The notes below the pieces were generated by a model. The model was not told where the DNA came from, made no database searches, and saw only the letters and a program-made list of their open reading frames with translations. This document shows positions 23,368 through 30,671 of a stretch of 33,984 nucleotides of DNA, piece after piece (positions within the stretch are counted from its first letter, which is position 1; the number at the start of each line of letters is the position of its first letter). The stretch lies in NCBI GenBank assembly GCA_029218505.1, contig JAQXRL010000095.1:1-33984 (forward strand), read 5' to 3'. Source of the stretch: Eubacteriales bacterium (GTDB lineage Bacteria > Bacillota > Clostridia > Christensenellales > Aristaeellaceae). The translations under genes were made by a program, and so were the position numbers.

Positions 23368-24144
23368 ATGGGCATCTTGGAAAAAATGCGCCTGGACGGC
23401 AAAAAAGGATTTGTCACCGGCGGCGCGCGAGGAATCGGGAAATGTGTCGCTACGGCGCTGGCGGAAGCCGGCTGTGACATTGCCATTGTTGACATGGACA
23501 TCGCCGAGGCCGAAAAGAGCGCGCTGGCAATCCGGGAAGCCACGGGCCGGGATGTGTTTGCCATTTGCTGCGACGTCACCAATCCGGAGGATGTGAACGC
23601 CATGGTAGACGCGGTTCTGGCGCGGTTTTCCCGCATCGACGTAGCGTTTTGCAATGCCGGAATCTGCGTAAATGCCCCGGCGGAGGAAATGACCTTTGAC
23701 CAATGGAAAAAGGTCCTGGACGTAAACCTCACCGGCGTATTTTTGACGGCGCAGGCGGCGGGCAAGGTCATGCTGCGGCAAGGCAAGGGCTCCATTATCA
23801 ACACCGCGTCCATGTCCGGCCACATCGTAAACGTGCCGCAGCCCCAATGCGCGTACAACGCATCCAAGGCTGGCGTCATTCAATTGACCAAATCCATGGC
23901 GGTGGAATGGGCCACCCGTGGCGTTCGCGTAAACTGCATCAGTCCAGGATATATCGGCACGGAACTGATTACCGCCCGCGCGGATTTGGTTCCCCTGATC
24001 GAGCAATGGAATTCCATCGCGCCCATGCACCGCCTGGGCAAGCCCGAGGAGCTTCAAAGCATCGTGGTGTATCTGGCCGGAGACACCTCCAGTTTCACCA
24101 CCGGAAGCGATTTCGTAATTGACGGGGCTTTCACCTCCTTCTGA
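23368..24144 (+). CDS. Short-chain dehydrogenase/reductase, polyol-type
   Basis: A 258-residue classical SDR that oxidises or reduces a hydroxyl with NAD(P). Seen: nucleotide-binding TGGARGIG at 17-24, acidic VDMD at 41-44 after the second strand (favours NAD), NAG at 96-98, Asn120, and the catalytic Ser148, Tyr163, Lys167 (YNASK). The ending DGAFTSF is the usual C-terminus of this family. D-arabinitol, sorbitol or mannitol dehydrogenases are its nearest relatives by eye; the sugar is not certain. An AGGAGGAA site precedes the ATG at 23368. The ROK regulator follows after 42 bases, in the same transcript. Confidence 0.92.
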   Translation: MGILEKMRLDGKKGFVTGGARGIGKCVATALAEAGCDIAIVDMDIAEAEKSALAIREATGRDVFAICCDVTNPEDVNAMVDAVLARFSRIDVAFCNAGICVNAPAEEMTFDQWKKVLDVNLTGVFLTAQAAGKVMLRQGKGSIINTASMSGHIVNVPQPQCAYNASKAGVIQLTKSMAVEWATRGVRVNCISPGYIGTELITARADLVPLIEQWNSIAPMHRLGKPEELQSIVVYLAGDTSSFTTGSDFVIDGAFTSF

Positions 24145-24186
24145 CCCATCCCGGCTGTGCCGGCAAATCTTTTGCAGGAGAGAACC

Positions 24187-25320
24187 ATGCTGGAAATGGA
24201 AAACGGCGGCAGGGACATCCGCCAGCGCAACAAAAAACGCGTGCTGGATTACATCTTTCGGAACCGCAAGGCGACAAAACAACAATTGGTGGATGCGTTG
24301 GACATGAGTCTGCCCACCGTGCTGCAAAACGTCAAAGAACTTTCCCGGGAAGGGTTGATCGCCACAGACGGGTATATGGATTCCACCGGCGGCCGCAAGG
24401 CCGCCGCCATTACCCCGATTCCACAGGTGCGTTTTGCCGTGGGCGTGGAAATTGCCCGGCAATCCGTAACGCTGGTGTTGGTGGATCTTTGCGGCGACGT
24501 TCAGCGGTTTGCGCAGCAGCGCTTCCCTTTCGCTTGGGAGGACGCCTATTTTCAGGCGCTGGACGCCATGATTCAGGAATTCGTGCGGGAATCCGGCGTT
24601 TCGGAACAGCGGGTTCTGGGCGTGGGATTTGCCTTGCCCGGGCCTGTGAGCCATGGACAGCATACCATCACATCCTCTATCACGCTAAACGCATACAACG
24701 CGCCCACCGCGCCCTTCGCCAGAAGCGTTCCCTATCCATGCGCCTTTGTTCACGACGCCGACGCCGCCGGGCATTCCGAAGCCCACGCCCGACAGGATCT
24801 GCGCAGCTTTGTGTACCTGCATCTGTCCCATTTGGTGGGCGGCACGGTCGTCGTGGACGGCGAACCTTTCTGCGGCGTCCACAACCGCAGCGGCGAATTC
24901 GGCCATATGCGCCTGTATCCCCACGGAAAAACATGCTATTGCGGCAACGACGGCTGCGCCGACCCTTACCTTTCCGCCGACGTGTTGGCGCAGGGAATGG
25001 AAAACGGCCTAAGCGGCTTTTTCGCCCGCCTGGAAGCCGCCGATCCTGCCTGCGTACAGCGCTGGCACGAATATCTGGATTCCCTGGTAATTCTGGTGAA
25101 CAACCTGAACATGGTGTTCGACAACCCCGTGGTGCTGGGCGGCGCCGTGGGCGCTTTCCTGACGCCATGGATGGCGGAAATCAACCGCCGCGCCTCTGCC
25201 ATCAACCTGTTCGCAGACGGCGATTACGTTTACCCATGCGCAAGCGGGCCGCACGCCGCCGCACTGGGCGCCGCGCTGATGCACATTGACCGCTTCTTCC
25301 GCCAGTACCCCAACCGATAA
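24187..25320 (+). CDS. ROK-family transcription regulator (NagC/XylR type)
   Basis: A 377-residue regulator. The N-terminal helix-turn-helix (about 12-60: QRNKKRVLDYIF, KQQLVDALDMSLPTVLQNVKEL) is followed by a ROK sugar-kinase fold. The ROK zinc site is complete: His240 in GEFGHM and C-Y-C-G-N-D-G-C at 250-257. The DxGxT phosphate loop of true kinases is degenerate (VGVEIARQS), which fits a sugar-sensing repressor without kinase activity. The catalytic Asp position is kept as D190 in HDADAAGH. It likely controls the neighbouring polyol dehydrogenase genes. The start at 24187 has CAGGAGAG at proper distance. Confidence 0.93.
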   Translation: MLEMENGGRDIRQRNKKRVLDYIFRNRKATKQQLVDALDMSLPTVLQNVKELSREGLIATDGYMDSTGGRKAAAITPIPQVRFAVGVEIARQSVTLVLVDLCGDVQRFAQQRFPFAWEDAYFQALDAMIQEFVRESGVSEQRVLGVGFALPGPVSHGQHTITSSITLNAYNAPTAPFARSVPYPCAFVHDADAAGHSEAHARQDLRSFVYLHLSHLVGGTVVVDGEPFCGVHNRSGEFGHMRLYPHGKTCYCGNDGCADPYLSADVLAQGMENGLSGFFARLEAADPACVQRWHEYLDSLVILVNNLNMVFDNPVVLGGAVGAFLTPWMAEINRRASAINLFADGDYVYPCASGPHAAALGAALMHIDRFFRQYPNR

Positions 25321-25373
25321 ATTTTTTTCTTCGCTCGCTTTCCGGGATTTCCAGCAAGGATTTTTGTAATCTT

Positions 25374-25394
25374 CCCGGACGCATCCGGGGTTTC
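25374..25394 (+). terminator. Possible weak terminator after the ROK gene
   Basis: CCCGGA-CGCA-TCCGGG (25374-25389) followed by GTTTC. The stem is short and the T-run is poor. The rest of 25321-25560 holds nothing I recognise. Confidence 0.4.
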
Positions 25395-25574
25395 ACCATG
25401 CTTCGCGGCCATGTTTCCACAGCTTTCCAAAATGTGTTTCTCAATTTGCGCCCTTTTTCGGCTTTGACCATGGCGCATGCTGCCTTCCCGCGTTTTTGTC
25501 CCGCGCATTTCACCGCGCATTGGCGCATATCGTAATGTGCATCCAATTTCAGCGGTGAAAGGAAGGTTGGTATC

Positions 25575-25928
25575 ATGAAGCGATGGTTTTCCCTGTTTCT
25601 GGCGGTATGTCTGGCGGCTGCATGCATCAGTATGGTTTCGGCATCCGCAGAGAGACTTGCGGCTTTGTCTCAAATCGCGGTGGACAAGCCCGAAGCGGAG
25701 ATCTGTCTGCCGGACGCCGGCTCCGGCGAATTTGCGCCTGAACCGGCGAACGCCTGTTGGAACCAAACCGTTTCCAACGCGCAACCCACCCAACGCAAGA
25801 TACCCATTTTCACTTCCGCGGCAAAGAACCCCTTGCCTTTCCGTTCCTCAAGGATGGACAAGCCACGGGTTGTTCTCCTGCCCAGAGGGTCTCCCACGCA
25901 GATATGCCATGCCGGCAGAGCACCCTAA
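25575..25928 (+). CDS. Small putative secreted protein, possibly degraded
   Basis: 117 residues. The start has AAAGGAAGG about 9 bases upstream and encodes a convincing signal peptide (MKRW, Leu/Ala core, SMVSASA, type I cleavage near 25). The mature part begins ERLAALSQIAVDKPEAEICL and is then Pro/Asn-rich and low in pattern. After about residue 75 the sequence turns into Arg/Pro/Ser text typical of non-coding reading, which suggests a truncated or frameshifted gene. No family recognised. It lies between the ROK regulator and the sorbitol-type dehydrogenase, on the same strand, without a clear promoter of its own. Confidence 0.45.
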   Translation: MKRWFSLFLAVCLAAACISMVSASAERLAALSQIAVDKPEAEICLPDAGSGEFAPEPANACWNQTVSNAQPTQRKIPIFTSAAKNPLPFRSSRMDKPRVVLLPRGSPTQICHAGRAP

Positions 25929-26125
25929 ACACATTTTTCACAGGCCGCGTTTTTGAAAAAGACCGGGCATCATTTGACAAATCCTCCGGCACATCCCGGA
26001 AATATGCGGCAACCCCTCATAGGTTTTCTCAATTTCACGCCCCTGTTTTAACAGAATCCATCATTTTTCCGTTGCGATGCTCTGTTTTTCGCGTTACATA
26101 TGCATCATTTATCCCAATTTTCGCA

Positions 26126-26154
26126 TTGACATTTGCGTTTCGGGGCTATATAAT
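26126..26154 (+). promoter_or_regulatory. Consensus promoter of the two medium-chain dehydrogenases
   Basis: TTGACA (26126-26131), 17-base spacer, TATAAT (26149-26154): all 12 positions match the sigma-A consensus. The leader of about 117 bases before the ATG is long and holds no obvious palindrome. The stretch 25929-26125 before it shows no gene or motif I recognise. Confidence 0.9.
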
Positions 26155-26277
26155 ATGGAACGACAATTTCCATCCTGTCCCAACGGGGGCGCATGCCCGC
26201 AAGCGCAATGCATAGACGGAAGCCGAAGAAAAGTGCATATCCACCAACAGCGAAAAATCGCCGAAAGGAGCATACCG

Positions 26278-27312
26278 ATGGTCAACAGAACTTTCTATCA
26301 AACCGGAATTCGCCGCATGGAGGCCGGCGAAGCACCCATGCCCACGATGGGCGACGAGGATGTATTGGTAAAAATTCAAGCGGTCGGCATTTGCGGATCG
26401 GACCTGCATTACTATGACAAGGGAAGAATCGGAGCTTTCGCGGTAAAATACCCCTTCATTCTGGGCCACGAGGCCGCCGGTGAAATTGTTGAGGTGGGCA
26501 AGAAGGTGCGCCATCTGAAGGTCGGCGACCGCGTGGCCATGGAACCGGGAATCCCCTGTTATCATTGCGAAATGTGCCTGTCTGGCCATTACAACCTGTG
26601 TCCGGACGTGCGTTTTTGGGCAACGCCGCCCTACGACGGCTGTCTGATGGATTATGTGGCGCATCCTGCCGCCTTTTCCTTCAAGTTGCCGGAAAACGTA
26701 TCCTGCAAGGAGGGCGCGCTGATTGAGCCGTTGGCCATCGGCCTGAACGCGGCCAAGACCGGCGGCGTTCAGCTGGGCGACACGGTGGTCATCTTTGGCT
26801 CCGGCTGCATCGGTCTGGTTACGCTGTTGGCCAGCAAGGGCTATGGCGCCAGTCTCGTAATCGTCGTGGACGTGTTGGAAAAACGGCTTGCCACCGCCCA
26901 GCGCATGGGCGCGGAAACCCTGAATTCCCGGAATTGCGACGCCGTAGCGGAAATCATGGCCATGACCGGCGGCAAAGGCGCGAACGTGGTGATCGATTGC
27001 TGCGGCATCAGCCAAACCGTTCGCCAATCCCTGCAGGTTGCAGCCCCGGCGGGCTGCGTGGTGCTGGTCGGCTTGGGCGAGGACGAGATCAACGGACTGC
27101 CGATGGGCCTTTTGTCCACCAAGGAGCTCACCGTACGCTCCATTTTCCGATATAAGAATCTCTATCCCACCGCCATCAACGCCGTTGCCAGCGGTTCCAT
27201 CGACATTCGCCAAATCATTTCCCATACATTCCCCTTTGAGCAGACCCCGCAAGCCTTTGAGGAATGCATTGAAAACGTTCGGGACATCGTCAAGGGCGTC
27301 ATCCTGTTTTAG
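26278..27312 (+). CDS. Zinc-dependent sorbitol/xylitol-type dehydrogenase
   Basis: A 344-residue medium-chain dehydrogenase that should oxidise a polyol C2 hydroxyl to a ketose with NAD. Seen: catalytic zinc ligands Cys39 (GICGSD), His64-Glu65 (GHEAAGE) and Glu150; structural zinc cysteines 94, 97, 100 and 108; Rossmann GSGCIG at 174-179. The segment RFWATPPYDGCLMDYVAHPA near 112-131 is characteristic of the sorbitol/xylitol dehydrogenase branch. A strong AAAGGAG site precedes the ATG at 26278. The second dehydrogenase follows 15 bases later in the same transcript. Confidence 0.93.
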   Translation: MVNRTFYQTGIRRMEAGEAPMPTMGDEDVLVKIQAVGICGSDLHYYDKGRIGAFAVKYPFILGHEAAGEIVEVGKKVRHLKVGDRVAMEPGIPCYHCEMCLSGHYNLCPDVRFWATPPYDGCLMDYVAHPAAFSFKLPENVSCKEGALIEPLAIGLNAAKTGGVQLGDTVVIFGSGCIGLVTLLASKGYGASLVIVVDVLEKRLATAQRMGAETLNSRNCDAVAEIMAMTGGKGANVVIDCCGISQTVRQSLQVAAPAGCVVLVGLGEDEINGLPMGLLSTKELTVRSIFRYKNLYPTAINAVASGSIDIRQIISHTFPFEQTPQAFEECIENVRDIVKGVILF

Positions 27313-27327
27313 AAAGGTGCGTTACAT

Positions 27328-28356
27328 ATGAAGGGGAATTTCTTTCTGGGCGCGCACAGCTTCGAATTGCGCGATTTTGACCCCGGCATGCCCGGCCCCG
27401 GCGAAGTGCTGATTCGCAACATGGCGGCCGGCATTTGCGGCACGGACGTGCACATCTATCACGGAAGCAAGGGTTCCGCGGACGTGATTCCGCCGGTGGT
27501 GCTGGGGCATGAATATTCCGGCGTCGTGGAGGCCGTAGGCGAAGGCGTCGTCACCGTCAAGCCCGGCGACTGCGTTACCGTAGATCCCAACATTTATTGC
27601 GGCACATGCCGCTTTTGCCGCAACGGACAAAAGCAGTTTTGCGAACGCATGGGCGCCATTGGCGTAAACCGAAACGGCGGTTTTGCCGAAAAAAGCGTCG
27701 TTCCCCAAAGTCAGGCGTTCGCCATGAACCCCGAAATCGGCTTCGAGGCCATGGCCATGGCCGAACCGCTGGCCTGCTGTATTCACGGAATCGAGCAGGT
27801 CGCCATTGGTTCCGGCGACCTGGTTTGCGTGGTGGGCGGCGGCGCCATCGGGCTGTTGCTGATGCAATTGGCCCGTCTGCGGGGCGCGGCGCAGGTGATC
27901 GTCAGCGAACCCGTGGCTGCGCGGCGGGAAATCGCCATGTCCCTGGGCGCCAGCGGCGCCATCGATCCCACAAGCGGCAGCGTAAACGATCAGCTGGAGG
28001 CGCTTACCGGCCGCCGCTGCGCCGACGTAATCCTGGAAGCCGTGGGCAAGACCGTCGCCACGCAGCAGGCCTTTGACTTGGCCGACCGGGGCGCAAGGCT
28101 GTTGCTGTTCAGCGTGCCGGAACCGGACGCCACCTTCCAGCTGCCCATGTTCAAGCTGTTTCAACATGAACTGAAAATCTATGGTTCCTTCATCAACCCC
28201 GACAGCCATCTGCAGGCCGTGAATCTGCTCAACGCCGGCAAAATTCAGGTTGCCCCCATGATTACCCATCGCTATCCCTTGGCCCAATTGGAGGACGCCA
28301 TCCAGATGCAGATGTCCGCCCAGTCCATCAAAGTGTTGGTGTTGCCCCAACAATAG
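27328..28356 (+). CDS. Second zinc-dependent medium-chain alcohol/polyol dehydrogenase
   Basis: 342 residues, same family as the upstream gene but clearly different in sequence. Seen: Cys37 (GICGTD), His61-Glu62 (GHEYSG), structural zinc cysteines 91, 94, 97 and 105 (CGTCRFCRNGQKQFC), and a GGGAIG nucleotide loop. Its ending region (FINPDSHLQAVNLLNAGKI) resembles arabinitol/galactitol and related sugar-alcohol dehydrogenases; the substrate is unknown. Two dehydrogenases plus the SDR suggest stepwise oxidation or several polyols. AAAGGTG precedes the ATG. A hairpin (28397-28428) follows 40 bases after the stop. Confidence 0.92.
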   Translation: MKGNFFLGAHSFELRDFDPGMPGPGEVLIRNMAAGICGTDVHIYHGSKGSADVIPPVVLGHEYSGVVEAVGEGVVTVKPGDCVTVDPNIYCGTCRFCRNGQKQFCERMGAIGVNRNGGFAEKSVVPQSQAFAMNPEIGFEAMAMAEPLACCIHGIEQVAIGSGDLVCVVGGGAIGLLLMQLARLRGAAQVIVSEPVAARREIAMSLGASGAIDPTSGSVNDQLEALTGRRCADVILEAVGKTVATQQAFDLADRGARLLLFSVPEPDATFQLPMFKLFQHELKIYGSFINPDSHLQAVNLLNAGKIQVAPMITHRYPLAQLEDAIQMQMSAQSIKVLVLPQQ

Positions 28357-28388
28357 CGCCGCAAAACGAGTTCGTTTCGGCATTTCAC

Positions 28389-28429
28389 GGACAAAGAGCG
28401 CCGGTCTCCCCAAGGCGGGAGGCCGGCGC
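28389..28429. repeat. Hairpin repeat, copy A
   Basis: A 41-base element almost identical (one mismatch) to copy B at 28627-28667. It folds into GCGCCGG-T-CTCCC / GGGAG-G-CCGGCGC, 12 paired bases plus a wobble pair. Here the minus strand continues CTCTTTGTCC, so termination is weaker than at copy B. Confidence 0.85.
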
Positions 28430-28626
28430 CATACTGTCGAAAAACGCAGGGATAACACGGGAGGGCATCGGACCGCTCAAATTCCAATCGTGGCCGGCGG
28501 CGTGCACGGCAACCACGGGCGCTGATTTTGCGGCCGGAATCCGCAGGATCTCAACAAAATCCGGAGAATGGGGCCGTGGCGGGGGAGATTGCTTCCCCGT
28601 CCACCAGCTTGTCAATAAGTCTTTTT
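28430..28626. other. Spacer between the two hairpin repeats, possible gene remnant
   Basis: A further GC-rich stem (GTGG...CCAC around GGGG/CCCC, about 28576-28606) lies here. One minus-strand frame reads short protein-like text (APVVAVHAAGHDWNLSG) without a start or family match, so a decayed gene is possible. No intact gene. Confidence 0.35.
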
Positions 28627-28667
28627 GGACAAAAAGCGCCGGTCTCCCCAAGGCGGGAGGCCGGCGC
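28627..28667 (-). terminator. Hairpin repeat, copy B, terminator of glf
   Basis: Same 41-base element as copy A. On the minus strand the GC-rich stem is followed by TTTTTGTCC, and it lies about 52 bases past the glf stop, so it is a good intrinsic terminator for glf. Confidence 0.8.
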
Positions 28668-28718
28668 ATCCTTTTGGTCCCCGAAGAAACCCAAACAGGG
28701 TTTGGACCGGAAAGCGCG

Positions 28719-29822
28719 TTACATAAGACAGCGGCGAGCATCATCCATGGCGCGGCGAAGCACGTCGTCCATGTCGAAATACTGATACAAGCCCAGGCGT
28801 CCGCCCAACAGCAGATGTGGATTTTGAGCGGCCAAACCGGCATAACGCCGGTACAGCGCATTGTTTTTCTCGTCGTTCACGGGATAATACGGCTCGCTGC
28901 CCCGATGCCACTGGGCGGGATATTCCCGGGTGATCACCGTATGGGGTTGATTTGCGGGTTCAAAGTGCTTATGTTCAATGATGCGGGTATAAGGCACCTC
29001 ATACTGGGTGTAATTTACCACGGCGCAGCCCTGATAGTTTTCCATTTCCAGCGTTTCTGTTTCAAAGCGCAGGCTGCGGAACTCCAACGGACCATAACAG
29101 AAATCAAACAGCGCATCCGGCGTGCCCGTATAAATCACCTTGTCCGCCAGGGCGTTTAATTCGGCCCGGTCTTTCAAATAATCCACGCCCGTCTTGACCA
29201 CCACGCCGTCCAGCATCTTTTGCACCAGCCGCGTATAGCCGCCAATGGGAATTCCCTGATAACGGTCCGAAAAATAGTTGTTATCATAGGTAAAGCGCAG
29301 GGGCAGCCTGCGAATAATGAACGCAGGCAGTTCGCTGGCTTTACGTCCCCATTGCTTTTCCGTATATCCCTTCACCAATTTTTCATAAATATCCCGGCCC
29401 ACCAGCTTCAGCGCCTGCTCCTCCAGGTTTTTCGGTTCCCCAATCTGTTCCCGCTCCACCTGCGCGCGAATGACGGCCTGCGCCTCTTCCGGCGTTTTTA
29501 CGCCCCACAGCGCATGGAATGTATTCATGTTGAAGGGCATATTATAAATTTCATCGCCATAGCGCGCGATGGGCGCGTTTGTAAACCGGTTAAACGTCGC
29601 AAATTGATTCACAAAATCCCACACATCGGCGTCGTCGGTATGGAAAATATGCGCGCCGTAGCGATGCACATGAATGCCTTCCACGTCTTCCGTATACACA
29701 TTGCCGCCAACCTGCTGCCGTTTGTCGATGACCAGACTCTTTTTTCCGCGCCTGCGCGCTTCCCAGGCAAACGCCGCGCCATACAGTCCCGCGCCGACAA
29801 TCAAAAAATCATATTGCGCCAC
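28719..29822 (-). CDS. glf: UDP-galactopyranose mutase
   Basis: A 367-residue FAD enzyme that converts UDP-galactopyranose to UDP-galactofuranose for cell-surface glycans. Seen: dinucleotide-binding FLIVGAGLYGA at the N-terminus, GGNVYTEDVEGIHVHRYGAHIFHT, a UGM signature, the active-site WGVKTP and GYTEKQWGR segments, YFSDRYQGIPIGGYT, and EYP near the uracil site. The best start is the GTG at 29822, 6 bases after AAAGGAGGG; an ATG nine codons earlier would start ahead of that ribosome site. Its own promoter lies upstream at 29876-29904; a strong terminator follows. No other glycan gene is next to it. Confidence 0.96.
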   Translation of the reverse strand: MAQYDFLIVGAGLYGAAFAWEARRRGKKSLVIDKRQQVGGNVYTEDVEGIHVHRYGAHIFHTDDADVWDFVNQFATFNRFTNAPIARYGDEIYNMPFNMNTFHALWGVKTPEEAQAVIRAQVEREQIGEPKNLEEQALKLVGRDIYEKLVKGYTEKQWGRKASELPAFIIRRLPLRFTYDNNYFSDRYQGIPIGGYTRLVQKMLDGVVVKTGVDYLKDRAELNALADKVIYTGTPDALFDFCYGPLEFRSLRFETETLEMENYQGCAVVNYTQYEVPYTRIIEHKHFEPANQPHTVITREYPAQWHRGSEPYYPVNDEKNNALYRRYAGLAAQNPHLLLGGRLGLYQYFDMDDVLRRAMDDARRCLM

Positions 29823-29875
29823 ATACAACCCTCCTTTGCGGCATTCCAAGCAAATTTTTCATCTTCGCGTTTCAC

Positions 29876-29904
29876 ACTATACCATATGTATGTGCGCGTT
29901 GCAA
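29876..29904 (-). promoter_or_regulatory. Promoter of glf
   Basis: On the minus strand TTGCAA (29904-29899), 17-base spacer and TATAGT (29881-29876), with TG one base before the -10. Confidence 0.6.
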
Positions 29905-29957
29905 GCATCTTTTTTGAAAGATGCCCGCAAGGCAGACAGGGCTTTTGCGAAAACGTC

Positions 29958-29987
29958 GTGACACGAATTGCCCTTTCGTGTTATAAT
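29958..29987 (+). promoter_or_regulatory. Promoter of the phosphopantetheinyl transferase gene with an inverted repeat
   Basis: GTGACA (29958-29963), 18-base spacer, TATAAT (29982-29987), extended by TG at 29979-29980. ACACGAA (29961-29967) and TTCGTGT (29975-29981) form a perfect 7+7 inverted repeat that fills the spacer, a likely repressor site. Confidence 0.65.
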
Positions 29988-30023
29988 TTTCATGGCATTT
30001 TGCAAAAGCACGGAGGCTGCAAC

Positions 30024-30647
30024 ATGAAGGTTTTCGTCTGCGCGGTAGATCTTTGCGGTTTGGAATCCAATCTCATGGGTTGGACACCCCTTTTGTCCGA
30101 CACGCGCAAGGAAAAACTGGCGCGCATCACCCATCCCGCCGTCATTGCCCAGTCCATTGGCGCAGAATTGGCGTTGATCGGCGCGCGTTCCATGGCCTCG
30201 CCCCAGTTTGCGCCCCCCGACGCCTATGTTTATGCTGCTTCCGGCGCGCCGATTCGTTCGGACGGATTGCAGATGAGCCTTTCCCACACGCCCGGCATGG
30301 CGGTTTGCGCCCTGGCCGACGCGCCCGTGGGCATAGACATCGAAGCGCCCCGCCCGATTCCGGAATCTCTGGCCCGGCGCGTTCTCGCCCCGGAGGAATG
30401 GCGGAACTATCAAACGGCCGCAAACAAAAGCGCCTGCTTTCTCGCCTATTGGACGCAAAAGGAAGCGGCGTTCAAATGCGCCGGCATTGAGCCGCAGTTG
30501 CGCACCCTGCGCCTGCCCGCAGGCAGAATCTTGTCCGTTGCCGCGAAGGATGCAAGCCAAATCGTATTTCAGCTTCGCGCATATCAATCTTTTCGTCCCG
30601 TTTTCCCCCGGTTTTTGCATGGCGCGCCTTCCGAGGATATGATATAA
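30024..30647 (+). CDS. 4'-phosphopantetheinyl transferase, Sfp type
   Basis: A 207-residue enzyme that moves the phosphopantetheine arm of CoA onto a Ser of carrier proteins. Seen: SLSHTPGMAVCAL at 85-97 (CoA contact), VGIDIE at 102-107 with the Mg-binding Asp, and YWTQKEAAFK at 142-151 with the second Mg-binding Glu. It is slightly shorter than Bacillus Sfp. An ACGGAGG site precedes the ATG at 30024. No carrier protein, NRPS or PKS gene is in view; it could serve the fatty-acid carrier or a remote cluster. Its stop codon lies inside the -10 of the next gene's promoter. Confidence 0.9.
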   Translation: MKVFVCAVDLCGLESNLMGWTPLLSDTRKEKLARITHPAVIAQSIGAELALIGARSMASPQFAPPDAYVYAASGAPIRSDGLQMSLSHTPGMAVCALADAPVGIDIEAPRPIPESLARRVLAPEEWRNYQTAANKSACFLAYWTQKEAAFKCAGIEPQLRTLRLPAGRILSVAAKDASQIVFQLRAYQSFRPVFPRFLHGAPSEDMI

Positions 30648-30648
30648 T
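30640..30648 (+). promoter_or_regulatory. Extended -10 promoter of uxaE overlapping the previous stop codon
   Basis: TGATATAAT is a perfect extended -10. The TAA stop of the transferase gene (30645-30647) lies within it. No -35 at the right distance is seen. The leader is only about 20 bases and carries AAAGGGGG. Confidence 0.55.
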
Positions 30649-30671
30649 ACAGTCAAAGGGGGAAATGCACC

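Noticed and set aside
26146-28458. Two long minus-strand open frames
   Set aside because: Antisense to the two zinc dehydrogenases, which carry complete zinc-ligand motifs.
29220-30023. Long upstream extension of the transferase frame
   Set aside because: It is antisense to glf and precedes the promoter and the ribosome site at 30024.
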